Source: Karstenula rhodostoma CBS 690.94
Taxonomy: Eukaryota; Ascomycota; Dothideomycetes; Pleosporales; Didymosphaeriaceae
Assembly: GCA_010093485.1 (NCBI GenBank)
Contig: MU001507.1
Location: 1,565,222 to 1,629,221 of the forward strand
Reading direction: 5' to 3'
Length of the DNA stretch: 64,000 nt
Part shown: in pieces, positions 43,442-53,336 of the stretch
Numbering within the stretch: position 1 is the stretch's first letter
Layout: each line of letters begins with the position of its first letter
Position numbers and translations under genes: made by a program
The notes under the pieces: model-generated
What the model saw: only the letters and a program-made list of their open reading frames with translations
Told to the model about the DNA's origin: nothing
Database searches by the model: none

Positions 43442-44272
43442 ATGTCATCAGGTCCCTATCTCCACGGCCACCACGCCTCAGTCCTTCGCTCCCACAGCTG
43501 GCGCACGGTAGATAACTCATGCCCACACCTTCTCCCGCACCTCAATAATCCCTCTCTCCGAATCCTCGATGCAGGTTGCGGCCCGGGCACCATCTCCGTC
43601 GACCTCGCTGCTCGCATTCCGTTAGGCTCGGTCCTAGCCATCGACCCTTCGGTAGAAGTCATAGAAAAAGCGCGAAGACATGCCGAAGAGAAAGGGGTCA
43701 CAAATGTGCGTTTCGAGGTTGGGGACATCTTCAACTGGAATGCTATCGAAGGTATCGAGGAGGGCGGCTTCGATATTGTACATGCGCACCAGGTGCTACA
43801 GCACCTACAAGATCCCCTCTGCGCAATGAAGGAAATGAAAAAACTCACTCGAAAAGGCGGTATCGTCGCGGTACGTGATTGTGATTTCAGTGCCATGAAT
43901 CATTACCCTCCCCACGAGGGCATGAGCAAGTGGCTAGACCTATACAGATCGACCGCGAAGAGCATCAAATGCGATCCGGACATTGGAAAGAGACTGCATG
44001 CAATAGCTATGCAGGCTGGCTTCCTAAGGGATGATATCGACGTGAGTGTCAGTGCGTGGACATTCAGCACGCCGGCTGAGCGAGCGTGGTGGTGCGGCTT
44101 GTGGGCTGAGCGAAGCACCAAGAGTGATTACAAAGCCAGGGTGCTAGAGAGTGGATTAGGCACCGAGGAAGATTTGGAAGAAATCGCGCGGACATGGAGG
44201 GAGATGGAGGGGAAGGAGGATGGGTGGTTCGCTGTGATTAACGGCGAAGTGGTAGCCCACAATCGGGTTTAG
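43442..44272 (+). CDS. Class I SAM-dependent methyltransferase (UbiE/Methyltransf_11-like)
   Basis: A single exon of 276 aa from the ATG at 43442; an upstream in-frame extension begins only at a TTG. The Rossmann-type SAM site is textbook: motif I ILDAGCGPGTISVDLA (about 40-56), an acidic end of strand beta-2 in VLAIDPS, motif II-like RFEVGDIFNW, and motif IV/post-I FDIVHAHQVLQHL then LTRKGGIVAVRDCDF. The C-terminal part (HYPPHEGMSKWLDLYRSTAKS; WTFSTPAERAWWCGLWAER) is the substrate cap. The HxHQVLQHLQDP pattern matches a group of fungal UbiE-like small-molecule methyltransferases of unknown substrate. It is not preceded by a mitochondrial presequence, which argues against ubiquinone synthesis. 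It lies downstream of the cyclase on the same strand. Confidence 0.88.
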   Translation: MSSGPYLHGHHASVLRSHSWRTVDNSCPHLLPHLNNPSLRILDAGCGPGTISVDLAARIPLGSVLAIDPSVEVIEKARRHAEEKGVTNVRFEVGDIFNWNAIEGIEEGGFDIVHAHQVLQHLQDPLCAMKEMKKLTRKGGIVAVRDCDFSAMNHYPPHEGMSKWLDLYRSTAKSIKCDPDIGKRLHAIAMQAGFLRDDIDVSVSAWTFSTPAERAWWCGLWAERSTKSDYKARVLESGLGTEEDLEEIARTWREMEGKEDGWFAVINGEVVAHNRV

Positions 44273-44646
44273 GACGTAGCCAGGTAGGAATGCATGGTAT
44301 CCTCCCGTACAGAGCCAGCAACGTGCCCTCAGTCCTGCTCTTACTCCCTTCAGCACCTCAGGCAGATAGGCCACGAGCGCACCTCGCCAATCACAGCCTA
44401 GCCCACTCTACCCGCGCGACCATCATCTGACGGCGCGCATTAGCTCCCTTTCCCTTTCCCTTCCTCTGCATGCTGCACACGACCCCTCCCTCGAGAGTTA
44501 TGGCTCGTGTATTTATCGACCCCACCACCCCGCCACGGCCTCAGCCCAACGTCAGCAGAAACTTCACCGCAACCCACCGAGAATCCTACACCATACCACA
44601 CGACTGCGTTACCGCTCTTCAAAGCACACCAAAATCATCCGTGAAC

Positions 44647-44792
44647 ATGCACAACAGCTGCCCTAAATGCAGCGCCTCTATCAGTGAGGGAACCAAGACT
44701 TGTGGATCCTGCGGCAGCGTGAGCCTTCCCGTCCCCCAGTGCTATGCTTGAAACTGCGAGGTACTGATGTGACTCAGACCTGTCCTGTCTAA
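44647..44792 (+). CDS. 28-residue zinc-ribbon / metallothionein-like peptide
   Basis: Two exons, 44647-44718 and 44778-44792, joined across a 59-nt GTGAGC...CTCAG intron, encode only 28 aa with six cysteines: SCPKCSAS, then KTCGSCGSTCPV. The CPxC-xn-CxxC spacing is that of a zinc-ribbon knuckle, and the extra C-terminal Cys added by exon 2 completes three pairs. It resembles small fungal metallothioneins in size and Cys content, and zinc-ribbon domains in detail. The start context is good (GTGAACATGC). Unspliced, the frame stops after 34 residues with the wrong C-terminus. Likely role: binding Zn or Cu in the cytosol. I am confident of the motif, less so that the gene is expressed. It lies 374 bases downstream of the methyltransferase. 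Confidence 0.62.
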
Positions 44793-45251
44793 TGTATCGG
44801 TGCTGAACGTCTCACGGTGGTTGGCGAACTGAGTCGCGGCGCATATGTCTGGACTACAAGCACGAGGACGGCTGCGAATGGGCCAGATAGTTAGGTCGTG
44901 GAATGGGACAAGCCACTTGGGGTTCCTGATCTGTCCAGGTCGTTGTGCCCGTCAGGAGCTATACTGCAATCAAATGAGTATTCTGTGGAGTTGCCTTGAT
45001 GTCAAGATAATGCACCGAAATGAACCCTGCCAACAACGCTCTTCGCTTGTCACTCGTCACCAATAGGCTAACTTGATCATTTGAACGAATGCTTGATTCT
45101 TTTCAAGTGAGACGTCTACCACGGTAATCGCAGTCGCACTCGCAGTAGGAAGTGTCGTCCTGGAATGGCCAGAAGGAGCGAGAATCTGACGAAGGTAAGT
45201 TTTATTAGAGCTAAGAGGCAATGCTGGATGATGGGAAACGAAAATAGTGTA
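44793..45251. other. Intergenic interval
   Basis: A 459-base stretch between the 28-aa peptide gene and the photolyase relic. No open frame of interest and no RNA gene was recognised. Confidence 0.4.
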
Positions 45252-45570
45252 TCAAGGTGTCGCATCGCGCATGTTGGACTTGAATCGTTCAATGGCTCTC
45301 TGCTTCGTCTCCTTCCAGTCGACGTGCGGTTTCGGGTAGCCCAGCTTCTCAAACTCTTCATTGCTGAGTCGGTCGTAAGGCGCAAAGATCGCTTTACCCT
45401 TGACATGTTTCAGCTCTGGTACGCCTATGGGGAGTCAGTCTCGGTTTTAACATCAAGATAGTACCCAGGAGAAACCCACATTTTCTTATATAGTCACCAC
45501 TAGGATCATTCTTCTCAGCTTGCGATACGGGATTGAAGACTGTGTAGCTGGGCTCCCAACCTTGAGTGAT
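45252..45570 (-). pseudogene. DNA photolyase/cryptochrome C-terminal relic
   Basis: On the minus strand, about 45570-45480 encodes GWEPSYTVFNPVSQAEKNDP then SGDYIRK. After a plausible 55-nt intron (45479-45425), the segment 45424-45252 encodes VPELKHVKGKAIFAPYDRL and NEEFEKLGYPKPHVDWKETK, ending RERF-like and a stop at 45252. These are the last 80 residues of class I CPD photolyases, in which FNPVxQxEKxDPxGDYxRxWVPEL and the Gly-Tyr-Pro/Arg-rich tail are highly conserved. The Trp of the RxWVPEL motif is Cys if canonical splice sites are used. No FAD-binding or antenna domain lies upstream, where a GT microsatellite (about 45583-45601) and then a divergent alkaline phosphatase gene begin. It is therefore a truncated relic, though expression of a short peptide cannot be excluded. 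Confidence 0.75.
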
Positions 45571-46185
45571 GCGTTGGGCGCGTGTGCGTGTGTGTGTGCG
45601 TGCAAACGTCGTCGGAGGCAGCGAGAGCAATGGCTCCACTGCGTGTACAAGGCGCGATGGCCTGGTTGAGGCGGCAGGCAGGCTGGGAGATTCCGCCAAG
45701 TCCGCCAAGCATGCAAGATTGACTGCTGCGAATCACAACCATGGCGCGCAGCACGTTTTGGCCGAGACATGGCTTCGACTTCACGCAGCTTCGCGAAAGC
45801 CGGCTGGAAGAGGCAGCTCGGTCGCCTGCATTCATGGCCGACATGGCAGGCACCGCCATAGCGGGCACAGCTCGCGTAGCCGGTTCCTGGCACAGCAGCA
45901 ACGGAGCAGTGAAAGCAAGAGAACATGCCACGAGGATGCCTAGTCGCGGCAAAGGACCCATCATCCTGCGTATGCGGCGCTGGCCGACATGGACGTGTGT
46001 GAATTCTGGCAAATGAGACTTCAGGACCTGGCCAGCTGAGCCAATTCCTCGGGTGGAACTCGAATGACTGCTCCAGGGCCCTGGCAAGCTTATAAAAGCT
46101 GCATATGCAGCGTCCCAGAAGCTCATGACGCGTCGCGCCTCTCACTTCGACCTTCAACTTCTCCGCAACTGTCAACGTACGAGAC

Positions 46186-48332
46186 ATGGCTGTCTTTTCC
46201 AAGGTTGCTGGTGTCGCCGCAGCTGCCTTCGTGAGCGCAGTCTCGGCGCAGTCCTTTCAAAGATTGGGCACATGCCCAACTCTTGGTATGTTTCTCCCCG
46301 CTTATACTGATGGCGATATCAGCTAACAGAGCTCAGGCTGCGTCTTCCCACCTGACCAGTAAGTAATTGATCTTGCAACTTCTCATCCAGAGCTTCGCCT
46401 AATCAATTGGCTCCAGGGCCGATTTCCTCGCCGGACAGTACTTCGACATTCGTCTGGAGGTCCACGCTCCTCAGAACGGTTCCGAGGCGATTGGCTTCCC
46501 CCCGGATGAAGCCTTCACCTTCACCATCGCCAAGGGTGACGCCGAGGCAAAGCCTGTGACCGACTTCTTTGGCGTTGAGGATGCGAAGCTTGAGGACTGG
46601 ACCTTCAGTTACTTTGAGGGTAAGATGATTCAATGTTTACAGTACCATCAGGGAAGCGAATTGACCATGACCAGACTTCTTTGCTCGCGATGCAAAGACT
46701 CCTTCGCTCGTCGATGTGCGATCCAAGGCTTACCGTCGCCTCGCACTCTACGAACCCGGCGAGTATACCGCGACCCTCAACTACAACAACGGCAGCAGCA
46801 CCCAGGCAACTTGGCTCGTGCGCGACCTTGCAGAGGAGCGCAAAGCCAAGAACATAATCCTCTTCATCGGTGATGGAATGACCACTAACATGATCACGGC
46901 TGCCCGTTTGATCGGCCACAAGACCATCAACGGCAAGTACCAAACCAGGATGCAGATGGACAAATTCCCAGTTCTCGGCCATCAGATGACACACTCAATC
47001 GACTCTTTCATCACCGACTCGGCCAACTCCGCATCTGCTCTTTACACTGGCCACAAATCGTCCGTGAATGCCCTTGGAGTGTACGCGGATTCGAGCAAAG
47101 ACCCCTTTGATGACCCGAAGGTTGAGACCATTGCTGAGATCTTCCACCGTCTTACCGGCGGACATGTCGGTATCGTCTCCACTGCCTTCCTTGCTGATGC
47201 AACCCCGGCTGGCCTGACTGCTCACACGCGTGCGCGTAGCGAGTACGGTGCTGTTGTCGACTCTTTCCTCAACGGCATCACCAACTACACCTGGACAGAA
47301 TGGGATGGTCCTGATGTCCTTTTTGGTGGAGGTGCCGAGCAGTTCTACTCACCCGAACTTGGTGGTATTACCTACCAGAACAAGACGTACTACGACGAGT
47401 TCGCCAAGAAGGGCTACCAGGTTCTCCAGAACCGCACTGCCCTTCTGTCTGCTCCCAGTAACGAGAAAGCCCTCGGCGTCTTCACATACTCCAACATGGC
47501 CAAATGGCTCGATCGCAACGTGTACCGTGAGAACCTGAACCAGTCCCTATCTCCCACAGGTGACAAGACGGCTGCTCTTGATCAGCCCGGTCTCAAGGAC
47601 ATGACGCTTAAGGCCATTGACATCCTCTCGGAGCGCTCCGGCGACAAGGGGTTCTTCCTCATGTCGGAGGCGGCCTCGATCGACAAGATGATGCACGTCC
47701 TCGACTATGATCGCGCTCTCGGAGAGCTTCTCGAGCTTGACGACACCATCAAGGCTACCGTCAACAAGCTCAACAAAACGGGGTGCCTCGAGGAAACGCT
47801 TATCCTCGTCACTGCCGACCACGGTCACGGTTTCGACGTCATGGGTTCCGTGGACACCAAGTACCTTGCCGCTCAGGACGATCAACGCAAGAAGCGCACC
47901 GCGATCGGAACGTATCAAAACAGCGGTCTGTCGCAGTATCAGAACACGGGCAATCTTAGCTACGTTGACTCCAACTTCCCTCGCAACTGGGACCCCCGAT
48001 ACACTCTGTTCTCCGGGCTGACTGCCAACCCTGACCACCGTGAGAACTACACGGTGCACAAGGACGGCCCGCGTGAGCCGGCTGTGGAGCTCGAAGAGGA
48101 CTCTGACGACTACCACACCAACCCCGAGGATGCCGAGAACGGTATCGAGATCAACGGCAACCTGCCTGTGAGCAACGATCAAGGTGTGCACTCGCTCACT
48201 GACGTGCCTGTGTTCGCCATGGGACCGTGCCAGGACAAGTTCTCTGGCGTGTACAACAGCATCGACATCTTCTTCAGCATGGCCGAGTGCTTCGGTCTTG
48301 CGAGGGGCAAGGGTTACTCGACGGGTAACTAA
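46186..48332 (+). CDS. Secreted alkaline phosphatase (PF00245 family)
   Basis: Four exons, 46186-46285, 46337-46358, 46417-46619 and 46675-48332, encode 660 aa. Residues 1-21 (MAVFSKVAGVAAAAFVSAVSA) are a signal peptide. The metal/nucleophile set is complete: IILFIGDGM (Asp175, metal ligand), FITDSANSASA with the phospho-serine at about 224 in the DSA triad, MSEAASIDKMMH, and TADHGHGFD near the C-terminus. Several N-x-S/T sequons and no C-terminal hydrophobic tail suggest a soluble, secreted glycoprotein. The fungal N-terminal extension (QSFQRLGTCPTLGCVFPPDQ ADFLAGQYFDIRLEVHAP, split here) is longer than in bacterial PhoA. Exon 2 is a 22-nt micro-exon. The gene probably serves phosphate scavenging. 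A long antisense frame over exon 4 is a shadow of its GC-biased codons. Confidence 0.93.
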
Positions 48333-48876
48333 GGGGTAACGATTTGATGTGACGACGACGGGTGTATATACGGACAGACAGGCACGCCGCCTAGAAATGT
48401 AAATGTTTAATGTTATTATCGCAATGCGTAAAGGAGGCTCGTGTAAGATTGCAGGTGGTGAAGTGTCGGCGACCAAGGTCTCAAGACGTTGTGTAGAGCC
48501 GTGTGGACAATATGGTGCTCAAGATGCACTACACGGGCCAACAGCAGCACCTAGTGCGTCGAAGGATAGCTGGCTATTGGCTGGCTGAGATGCGATGCGA
48601 TGGGGAGAAGACCATGCTATAGATACACAGAGGCTTGTGTGATGTCAAATGATGAGTGATGTGATGGCTGTGGATGTGGCTGCTCGGTTGGGTTGTGCGA
48701 GAGGCAGCAGGGCAGCGGCAGCGACGACCGAGGCGGAGTGGCGGAGTGCCAAGACATCCGGGGCGGAAGGCACGTCCCACGGCGGTTGGGGTTGCCCGTT
48801 CCCGTTGACGCATGCAGCTGGCCAGCTTGCCTACCTGCCTGATTGACAGCTCCATACACGCACTCGGCTCAACACA
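48333..48876. other. Intergenic interval between alkaline phosphatase and VPS5
   Basis: A 544-base stretch holding the alkaline phosphatase 3' region and the VPS5 promoter. No gene was recognised; open frames on the minus strand are short and low in complexity. Confidence 0.4.
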
Positions 48877-50950
48877 ATGGATCTCGGCGACGAAGGGAGC
48901 TCGCCGTGGGGCGGTACGTCGCATGTGCCTGCCATAGACATTGGTTCACCCGCAGTGCTGATTTGATGCGCGCAGATGTGCCCTCGCGGTCTCCGCCGCC
49001 TCAGGTGCCCAAGATAACCCAGGAGAACGAGTCTGGTACGAGGAGCGCCCACCGCAAAACGATCATGCACGTAGAGCAGAGCTGATGGAGACAAGCACCG
49101 CAATCAGATGCGCAGTCCGCCGCGGCGTCTGCGCCCAATGCCTCGGCCACACCCCGCTCATCCGCCGCACGAGGACCGCGTAGGAAGCAGTATGGCGCGC
49201 AGGCAACGAAGCTCGAGGCCGTCGAGGACCCCCTGGGCCCTCTCGGTGCGCCTCTGGGCGACTCGACCTCAGGACCAGAAGCGCCGCCCGCGCCGCCGCA
49301 GAAAGAACAGGCAGGACGAAGTGCTGGTGCTGCCGCTGCCGCTGCCGCCGCTGCTTCAACGCCCGCCGCATCGATACCCTCGCTGCAGAGCACCCTCGAC
49401 TCGGTCAATCTGGACGACGATGACGACGACAGGCCGCTCGCGCGAGGCCCGCGAGTGCCACCGCCCGTGCAGCCGCCTACTGCAGCCGCGCCCGCCCGCC
49501 ATTCGCAACCGAGCGTGAGCGTTGAGCAGGCAGCAAAGCCAACCTTCTCCATCTATGTAGGAGATCCGCACAAGGTCGGCGATCTGACGAGCTCGCATAC
49601 CGAGTACTCTGTCATGACAAAGGTAAGCGCGCCCTGCTACCTAGCGTGGGTCGTCAATGTGCTTATCGACCACCAGACCACCTCCAAGGGGTACCGCAAT
49701 TCGGAATTCACCGTCTCTCGTCGCTACCGTGATTTTCTCTGGTTGTACAACCAGCTACACAACAACAACCCCGGTATAATCGTACCTCCACCCCCGGAGA
49801 AGCAGGCCGTCGGTCGATTCGATACCGACTTTGTCGAGTCGAGACGTGCGGCTCTGGAGCGCATGTTGAACAAGACCGCCGCCCATTCCGTTTTGCAACA
49901 CGATGGTGATCTGAAAATCTTCCTCGAGAGCGATGCTTTCAACGTCGACATCAAGAACAAGGAGCGCAAAGACCCCGGCCTGGGCGAGAGCAAAGGCATG
50001 TTCGGCTCAATGCTGGGGGGCAGCAGCGGCAAGTTCGTTGAGCATGACGATGTAAGTGCACATGAACCAACATTCACGTTCGCGCGTACTGACGAGCGAA
50101 GTGGTTCCACGATCGCAAGATCTATCTCGATGCGCTAGAGAACCAACTAAAGGCTCTACTCAAAGCGACCGACACGGTGGTGGCACAGCGGAAAGGTTTG
50201 GCTGAAGCATGCGGGGACTTCTCAGCCTCGCTACACTCGTTGTCGACCGTCGAACTATCTCCGTCCTTGTCCGGTCCACTTGACAGCTTGTCGGACATTC
50301 AGATCCGGATACGGGAGCTTTACGAGCGCCAGGCTCAGCAAGATGTGCTGACAATGGGCATTGTCATTGATGAGTACATCCGCTTGATAGGATCAGTAAA
50401 GCAAGCGTTCCTGCAAAGGCAAAAATCATACCACACGTGGCACGCTGCCGAAGCCGAACTTCATAAGCGTAAGACAACGCAAGATAAATTGTTGCGGCAA
50501 GGGCGTTCGCAACAAGATCGTTTGAATCAACTCAGCGCCGATGTTGCGGATGCGGAGCGACGCGTGCATCAGGCGAGATTATTGTTTGAGGATATGGGTC
50601 GCTTGATGAGGAGTGAACTAGAACGATTTGAACGGGAAAAGGTGGAAGATTTCAAGTCTGGGGTGGAGACATATCTGGAAAGCGCCGTGGAGGCGCAGAA
50701 AGAGGTAAGCAAAGGTTGCAGCATGATTTCTACTTTCTTATGCTAACGTGTCCAGCTCATCGAAATCTGGGAGACTTTCCTCATGCAACTCGACACTGAA
50801 GACGGTGACACATTCGTTCCGCCTGCCGGTGTCGTAGCTTCGCCGAACTCGAAACAACCACCAGCTGCGGATGACCGGCCTGAAACCGCAGGATCAGAAA
50901 GCTCGGACGCGAGGGCAACGGCGGAGGTGACGGGTGAAGTTGAAGACTGA
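48877..50950 (+). CDS. VPS5: Vps5-type sorting nexin (PX-BAR), retromer subunit
   Basis: Six exons, 48877-48913, 48976-49035, 49108-49622, 49677-50051, 50102-50704 and 50756-50950, encode 594 aa. The N-terminal 185 residues are disordered, Pro/Ala-rich and acidic (LDSVNLDDDDDD). The PX domain (about 188-300) starts at FSIYVGDPHKVGD and contains the phosphoinositide-binding RRYRDFLWL and the Pro-rich loop IIVPPPPEKQ. The BAR-like helical region (about 330-560) begins WFHDRKIYLDALENQLKAL and ends WETFLMQL. This is the order of Vps5/SNX1, which coats endosomal tubules bearing PI3P and recycles Golgi receptors with Vps17 and Vps26-29-35. The frame is consistent through all five introns (62, 72, 54, 50 and 51 nt). 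The first exon is 12 codons plus one base. Confidence 0.93.
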
Positions 50951-51509
50951 ATAAGCCGCCTTAGCATAGAATCTATACCACACCCTTGACCAAAAATCCG
51001 TGAGATTAGCCAACATGATCTCGTGAGCTAGACATGTGCGGGGCATGTTCGCACTCCCCTGGGGGCATTCGCAGGAGGGAACGTCGGTCGCGACCGGACT
51101 CTGTGTGGCATGCATCCGTCGAGGACGAAGGGTTTGATGGCACAAGGAGCGTGAGACCGTTCTTCGATTGGCCTTGAACTGCGATAGTCAATGCCAGAGC
51201 CAGTGAATGTATTTCCTGTGTTGCTCAAAACTCATGGAGTGATGTCCGTGCTTGCATTCTTTCAGACGGGTAGATTGGAAAGTCATCGATCGTAACCTGT
51301 TACACGATATTTCATAGCCAAAGTTTTGGAAGACGATGATTCACAGTAACATTCCACGGCTAGTTTGCAGAAGATATACGCCGAGAATTGGGCCATCTGA
51401 TTGGACGGCCGGACCCCTGCAAGCCATCTAGTTTGGTCTCCCAAAGTTTCTTGAGCTTCGAGGTCGCGTCGCATCTCCATCCTGCGTTCAAATAACGCCT
51501 TACCCAGTC
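50951..51509. other. Intergenic interval
   Basis: A 559-base stretch between VPS5 and the small membrane protein gene. No coding content was recognised on either strand. Confidence 0.4.
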
Positions 51510-52208
51510 ATGGATACACACATCCTCCTCCGCCAGCTCCTGCGCCATCCTCATACTGCGCGCACCCTCCTCACCCCGGCCACCCGCCCGCAATCGCGCA
51601 CGTTCGCTTTGCTCTCTCCGCAATACGCCTATGCGCGACATCTGACCGTGCCGACCATCCTGCAGCCCGCCTTCTGGAAGTCCATGATTCCACGCCCATT
51701 GCGACCCGGCGAAACGCTCTCCTCCACCCCAAACGTCCCGAGCCGCCAGTGGAACCCTGCGACGCCCTACATTGTATTGGCATTGCTGGTTGGCAGCCAG
51801 GCCATTCAAATCCTGTGGCTGAAGCAGGAGAGGGCGTTGACGACGAGGAGGGCAGAGGCCAAGATGGGGATACTGAGAGAGGTGGTCGAGCGGGTGCAGC
51901 GAGGCGAAGACGTGGATGTGGAGGGTATACTAGGGACTGGGGTGGAAGGGCGGGAGAAAGAGTGGGCCGGGTGTAAGTACCACGGCGGTCACAGTCTAGA
52001 TTCGAACGGAGATGCTGATATCTGCGCAGTGCTGAAAGAACTCGAGGACGAGGAACTACTGTTCCAGAGTACATTGGAAAAGAGGAAGATCAAGGAGGCT
52101 GCAAAGGCTGAGGAACAAGAGGCCGCTCAGAATGCTGGCGATGCACAAGACTCCTCGGAAGAGGCGAGGGTGAAGGTCGAGTCACTAGGTGGAGCCAAGT
52201 TCTACTAG
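51510..52208 (+). CDS. Small mitochondrial-type membrane protein, DUF5321-like
   Basis: Two exons, 51510-51972 and 52030-52208 (57-nt GTAAGT...GCGCAG intron), encode 213 aa. Without splicing the frame happens to stay open and would add 19 residues, but a strong intron signal and a smoother protein (EWAGLLKELEDEELLFQS) favour splicing. The N-terminus is Arg/Thr/Leu-rich with no acidic residues (about 1-45), typical of a mitochondrial presequence. The motif SRQWNPATPYIVLALLVGSQAIQILWLK gives one membrane helix (about 88-106). A charged coiled coil follows (RRAEAKMGILREVVERVQRGEDVDVEGILGTG). This arrangement matches a fungal family of unknown function that I know as DUF5321, likely inner mitochondrial membrane. 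Confidence 0.78.
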   Translation: MDTHILLRQLLRHPHTARTLLTPATRPQSRTFALLSPQYAYARHLTVPTILQPAFWKSMIPRPLRPGETLSSTPNVPSRQWNPATPYIVLALLVGSQAIQILWLKQERALTTRRAEAKMGILREVVERVQRGEDVDVEGILGTGVEGREKEWAGCKYHGGHSLDSNGDADICAVLKELEDEELLFQSTLEKRKIKEAAKAEEQEAAQNAGDAQDSSEEARVKVESLGGAKFY

Positions 52209-52284
52209 AGGGAGCCAAAGAGCGGTAGTGCACGGTGGGACGGCGGAAGACGACATGGAAGTGGATGGTTGCATCATCATAGGG

Positions 52285-53336
52285 CTAAATCTTCGACCGC
52301 GTTCTGCTCTTCTCCTCCATCAGCTTCTTCTTCTCTGCGAACTTGTGCAACGGTGCGTCCTCAACGAAACGCTCCGCCAACGCATCGACCGCATTTACAA
52401 CTGCGATCATCCGTTGATCTCTCACACCTACGTTCTGCAGCCTTTTGGTCTCCATCATGCTCTTCCCGTCATTGACTTCCAGTTGACCCTCTAAGAAATT
52501 GATGACTTCTGCATGAAACTCGTCGCCAGTTTTGTCCCATACGTAGTTGTACATGCCCGCGTCGAGGAGTTCCTGTGCGGACAATTTACGACCGAACATG
52601 AGGAAGTCATTTGCGCGATGGATACCGATGTGCTGTGCAAAAGAGAGGGCAGATCCGTTTTCAGGCACCAGGGCGAGCGCGCTGAAGGGGCATTGGAGCC
52701 ATGCCGAGGAAGACGCTAGCACAATGTCTGCAATTCCTGGAAACCATGCAGCACCACCTCCTACGCCGGGGCCGTTGAGCGCAAGAATAAGCACTTTACG
52801 GTGATCGATCATGCTTCTAAGGAGCTCAAGCGCTATACAAACACCACACGTCAGTATATAAGCGGATTAGACTTTATATGTGTACATATTCGATACACAT
52901 ACCGTAAGTGAAGTTCTGCAGAAACGCCAGCTTTTTCTCACCCGCATTCTTGAACTCTTTTTGCTACCAATTTCTTTAGTCGCTATTTGGGAATGCCAAC
53001 AATAAAAGATCAGCTATAATACAATGGAAGAATGCCTTACCTGTGACAGGGCTCCGGAACCTCGAACATCTGCTCCGGCGGAAAAAAAGCGACCCTCGCC
53101 AGTAAGGACGGTGAAAACGGTGTCAGGATGCTCGTTGAGCTCGCGAAGGGCGGCAATGACATCGGGGATAAGAGTTCCACCAAAGGAATTGAGAGCCTTG
53201 GGACGGTTGAACTATACGTGGCGTGATGTCAGCATCCACTCGCACGGTGACAGTGATGTTGATGTTGAAAGTGTACCTTGATTACACCAATTTTCCCTTT
53301 GATCTCGAACTTGATGTCGTTATACTGAGACGCCAT
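52285..53336 (-). CDS. Peroxisomal-type enoyl-CoA hydratase/isomerase
   Basis: Four exons on the minus strand, 53336-53277, 53211-53041, 52963-52903 and 52832-52285, encode 279 aa. The crotonase fold is clear: FNRPKALNSFGG, the first oxyanion-hole element GEGRFFSAGADVRG, and the second in LALNGPGVGGGAAW. A long C-terminal helix region follows (FLMFGRKLSAQELLDAGMYNYVW). The lack of the hydratase Glu pair suggests a delta3-delta2-enoyl-CoA isomerase-type (Eci1-like) activity in beta-oxidation of unsaturated fatty acids, but this assignment is tentative. The C-terminus RSKI resembles a variant PTS1 peroxisomal signal. The introns are 65, 77 and 70 nt. Its 3' end lies 76 bases from that of the convergent DUF5321-like gene. 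Confidence 0.88.

Noticed and set aside
45486..46202. 238-codon minus-strand frame upstream of the alkaline phosphatase gene
   Set aside because: It uses a different frame from the photolyase relic, reads through the GT microsatellite as HTHAHA repeats and has no domain.
47547..48476. 309-codon minus-strand frame over alkaline phosphatase exon 4
   Set aside because: It is antisense to a complete, motif-verified enzyme; the Val/Leu/Arg-rich translation has no domain and is a shadow of GC-biased codons.
51510..52208. Unspliced 232-aa version of the DUF5321-like protein
   Set aside because: The frame is open, but a GTAAGT donor and GCGCAG acceptor 57 nt apart remove a stretch (KYHGGHSLDSNGDADICA) that interrupts an otherwise helical segment.
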